6,739 nt of DNA, taken from the NCBI GenBank assembly GCA_028701555.1, contig JAQVQN010000137.1:1-6739 (forward strand), in the 5' to 3' direction. Under the pieces are notes generated by a model, which was not told the origin of the DNA, did no database searches, and saw only the letters and a program-made list of their open reading frames with translations. Shown one piece after another: positions 6,694-6,739 of this stretch (the first letter of the stretch is position 1; each line of letters begins with the position of its first letter). The stretch comes from Kiritimatiellia bacterium (GTDB taxonomy: Bacteria; Verrucomicrobiota; Kiritimatiellia; RFP12; UBA1067). The position numbers and the translations under genes were made by a program.

Positions 6694-6739
6694 ATCTTCT
6701 TCCTATATTTCGCTTGTTCACCCACACACTTACTCGTTT
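6694..6739 (-). promoter_or_regulatory. Leader and ribosome binding site of the MFS gene
   Basis: Read on the minus strand, AGGAAG (6704-6699) lies 5 bases before the ATG and supports this start. The remaining bases to the window edge are relatively AT-rich, but I see no clear -10/-35 pair; the promoter is probably beyond the edge. Confidence 0.55.

Noticed and set aside
1..6739. tRNA, rRNA, CRISPR, insertion sequence or prophage features
   Set aside because: No cloverleaf-like segment, repeat-spacer pattern, transposase-like protein or terminal inverted repeats were seen on either strand; coding sequence fills nearly all of the window.

Overview
The window is a GC-rich stretch of bacterial chromosome with five tightly packed protein genes. 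There are no RNA genes, insertion sequences, CRISPR arrays or phage genes that I can see. The genes point to a Gram-negative bacterium that couples decarboxylation to sodium export. The mix of a YebC-DUF362/ferredoxin pair, an oadGAB cluster and a NupG-like MFS porter would suit the PVC group (Kiritimatiellota, Lentisphaerota and relatives) or another fermentative lineage. That placement is a low-confidence inference from general resemblance; no marker gene in the window fixes the taxonomy.

Layout. (1) Positions 1-416 hold the C-terminal end of a YebC/TACO1 family protein, cut by the window edge. (2) Positions 409-1530 hold a DUF362 protein with a C-terminal 2x[4Fe-4S] ferredoxin domain; its start overlaps the end of yebC by 8 bases, so the two are probably translationally coupled. 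(3) Positions 1531-1808 are a 278-base non-coding stretch: C-rich with short repeats at first, then AT-rich with a perfect TATAAT box. (4) Positions 1809-5370 hold oadG, oadA and oadB in that order, the three subunits of a membrane-bound, biotin-dependent, Na+-pumping oxaloacetate decarboxylase. (5) Positions 5371-5466 are a short convergent intergenic region with a perfect 8-bp GC hairpin. (6) Positions 6693-5467 on the minus strand hold a 12-helix MFS transporter of the nucleoside:H+ symporter type.

How the genes work together. OadA carries the carboxyltransferase domain and a biotinyl domain. It moves CO2 from oxaloacetate to biotin, leaving pyruvate. OadB decarboxylates the carboxybiotin and uses the released energy to export Na+. 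OadG anchors OadA to OadB. All expected catalytic motifs are present, so the pump looks intact. No biotin carboxylase or biotin ligase lies in the window; this decarboxylase needs no biotin carboxylase, and a ligase could be elsewhere. The flanking YebC-DUF362 pair and the MFS gene have no evident link to the pump.

I found no convincing undescribed system. The points most worth a second look are the signal-peptide-like N-terminal extension of about 95 residues on OadB, the divergent front half of the OadA carboxyltransferase domain, the reduced OadG tail, and the YebC-DUF362 overlap.
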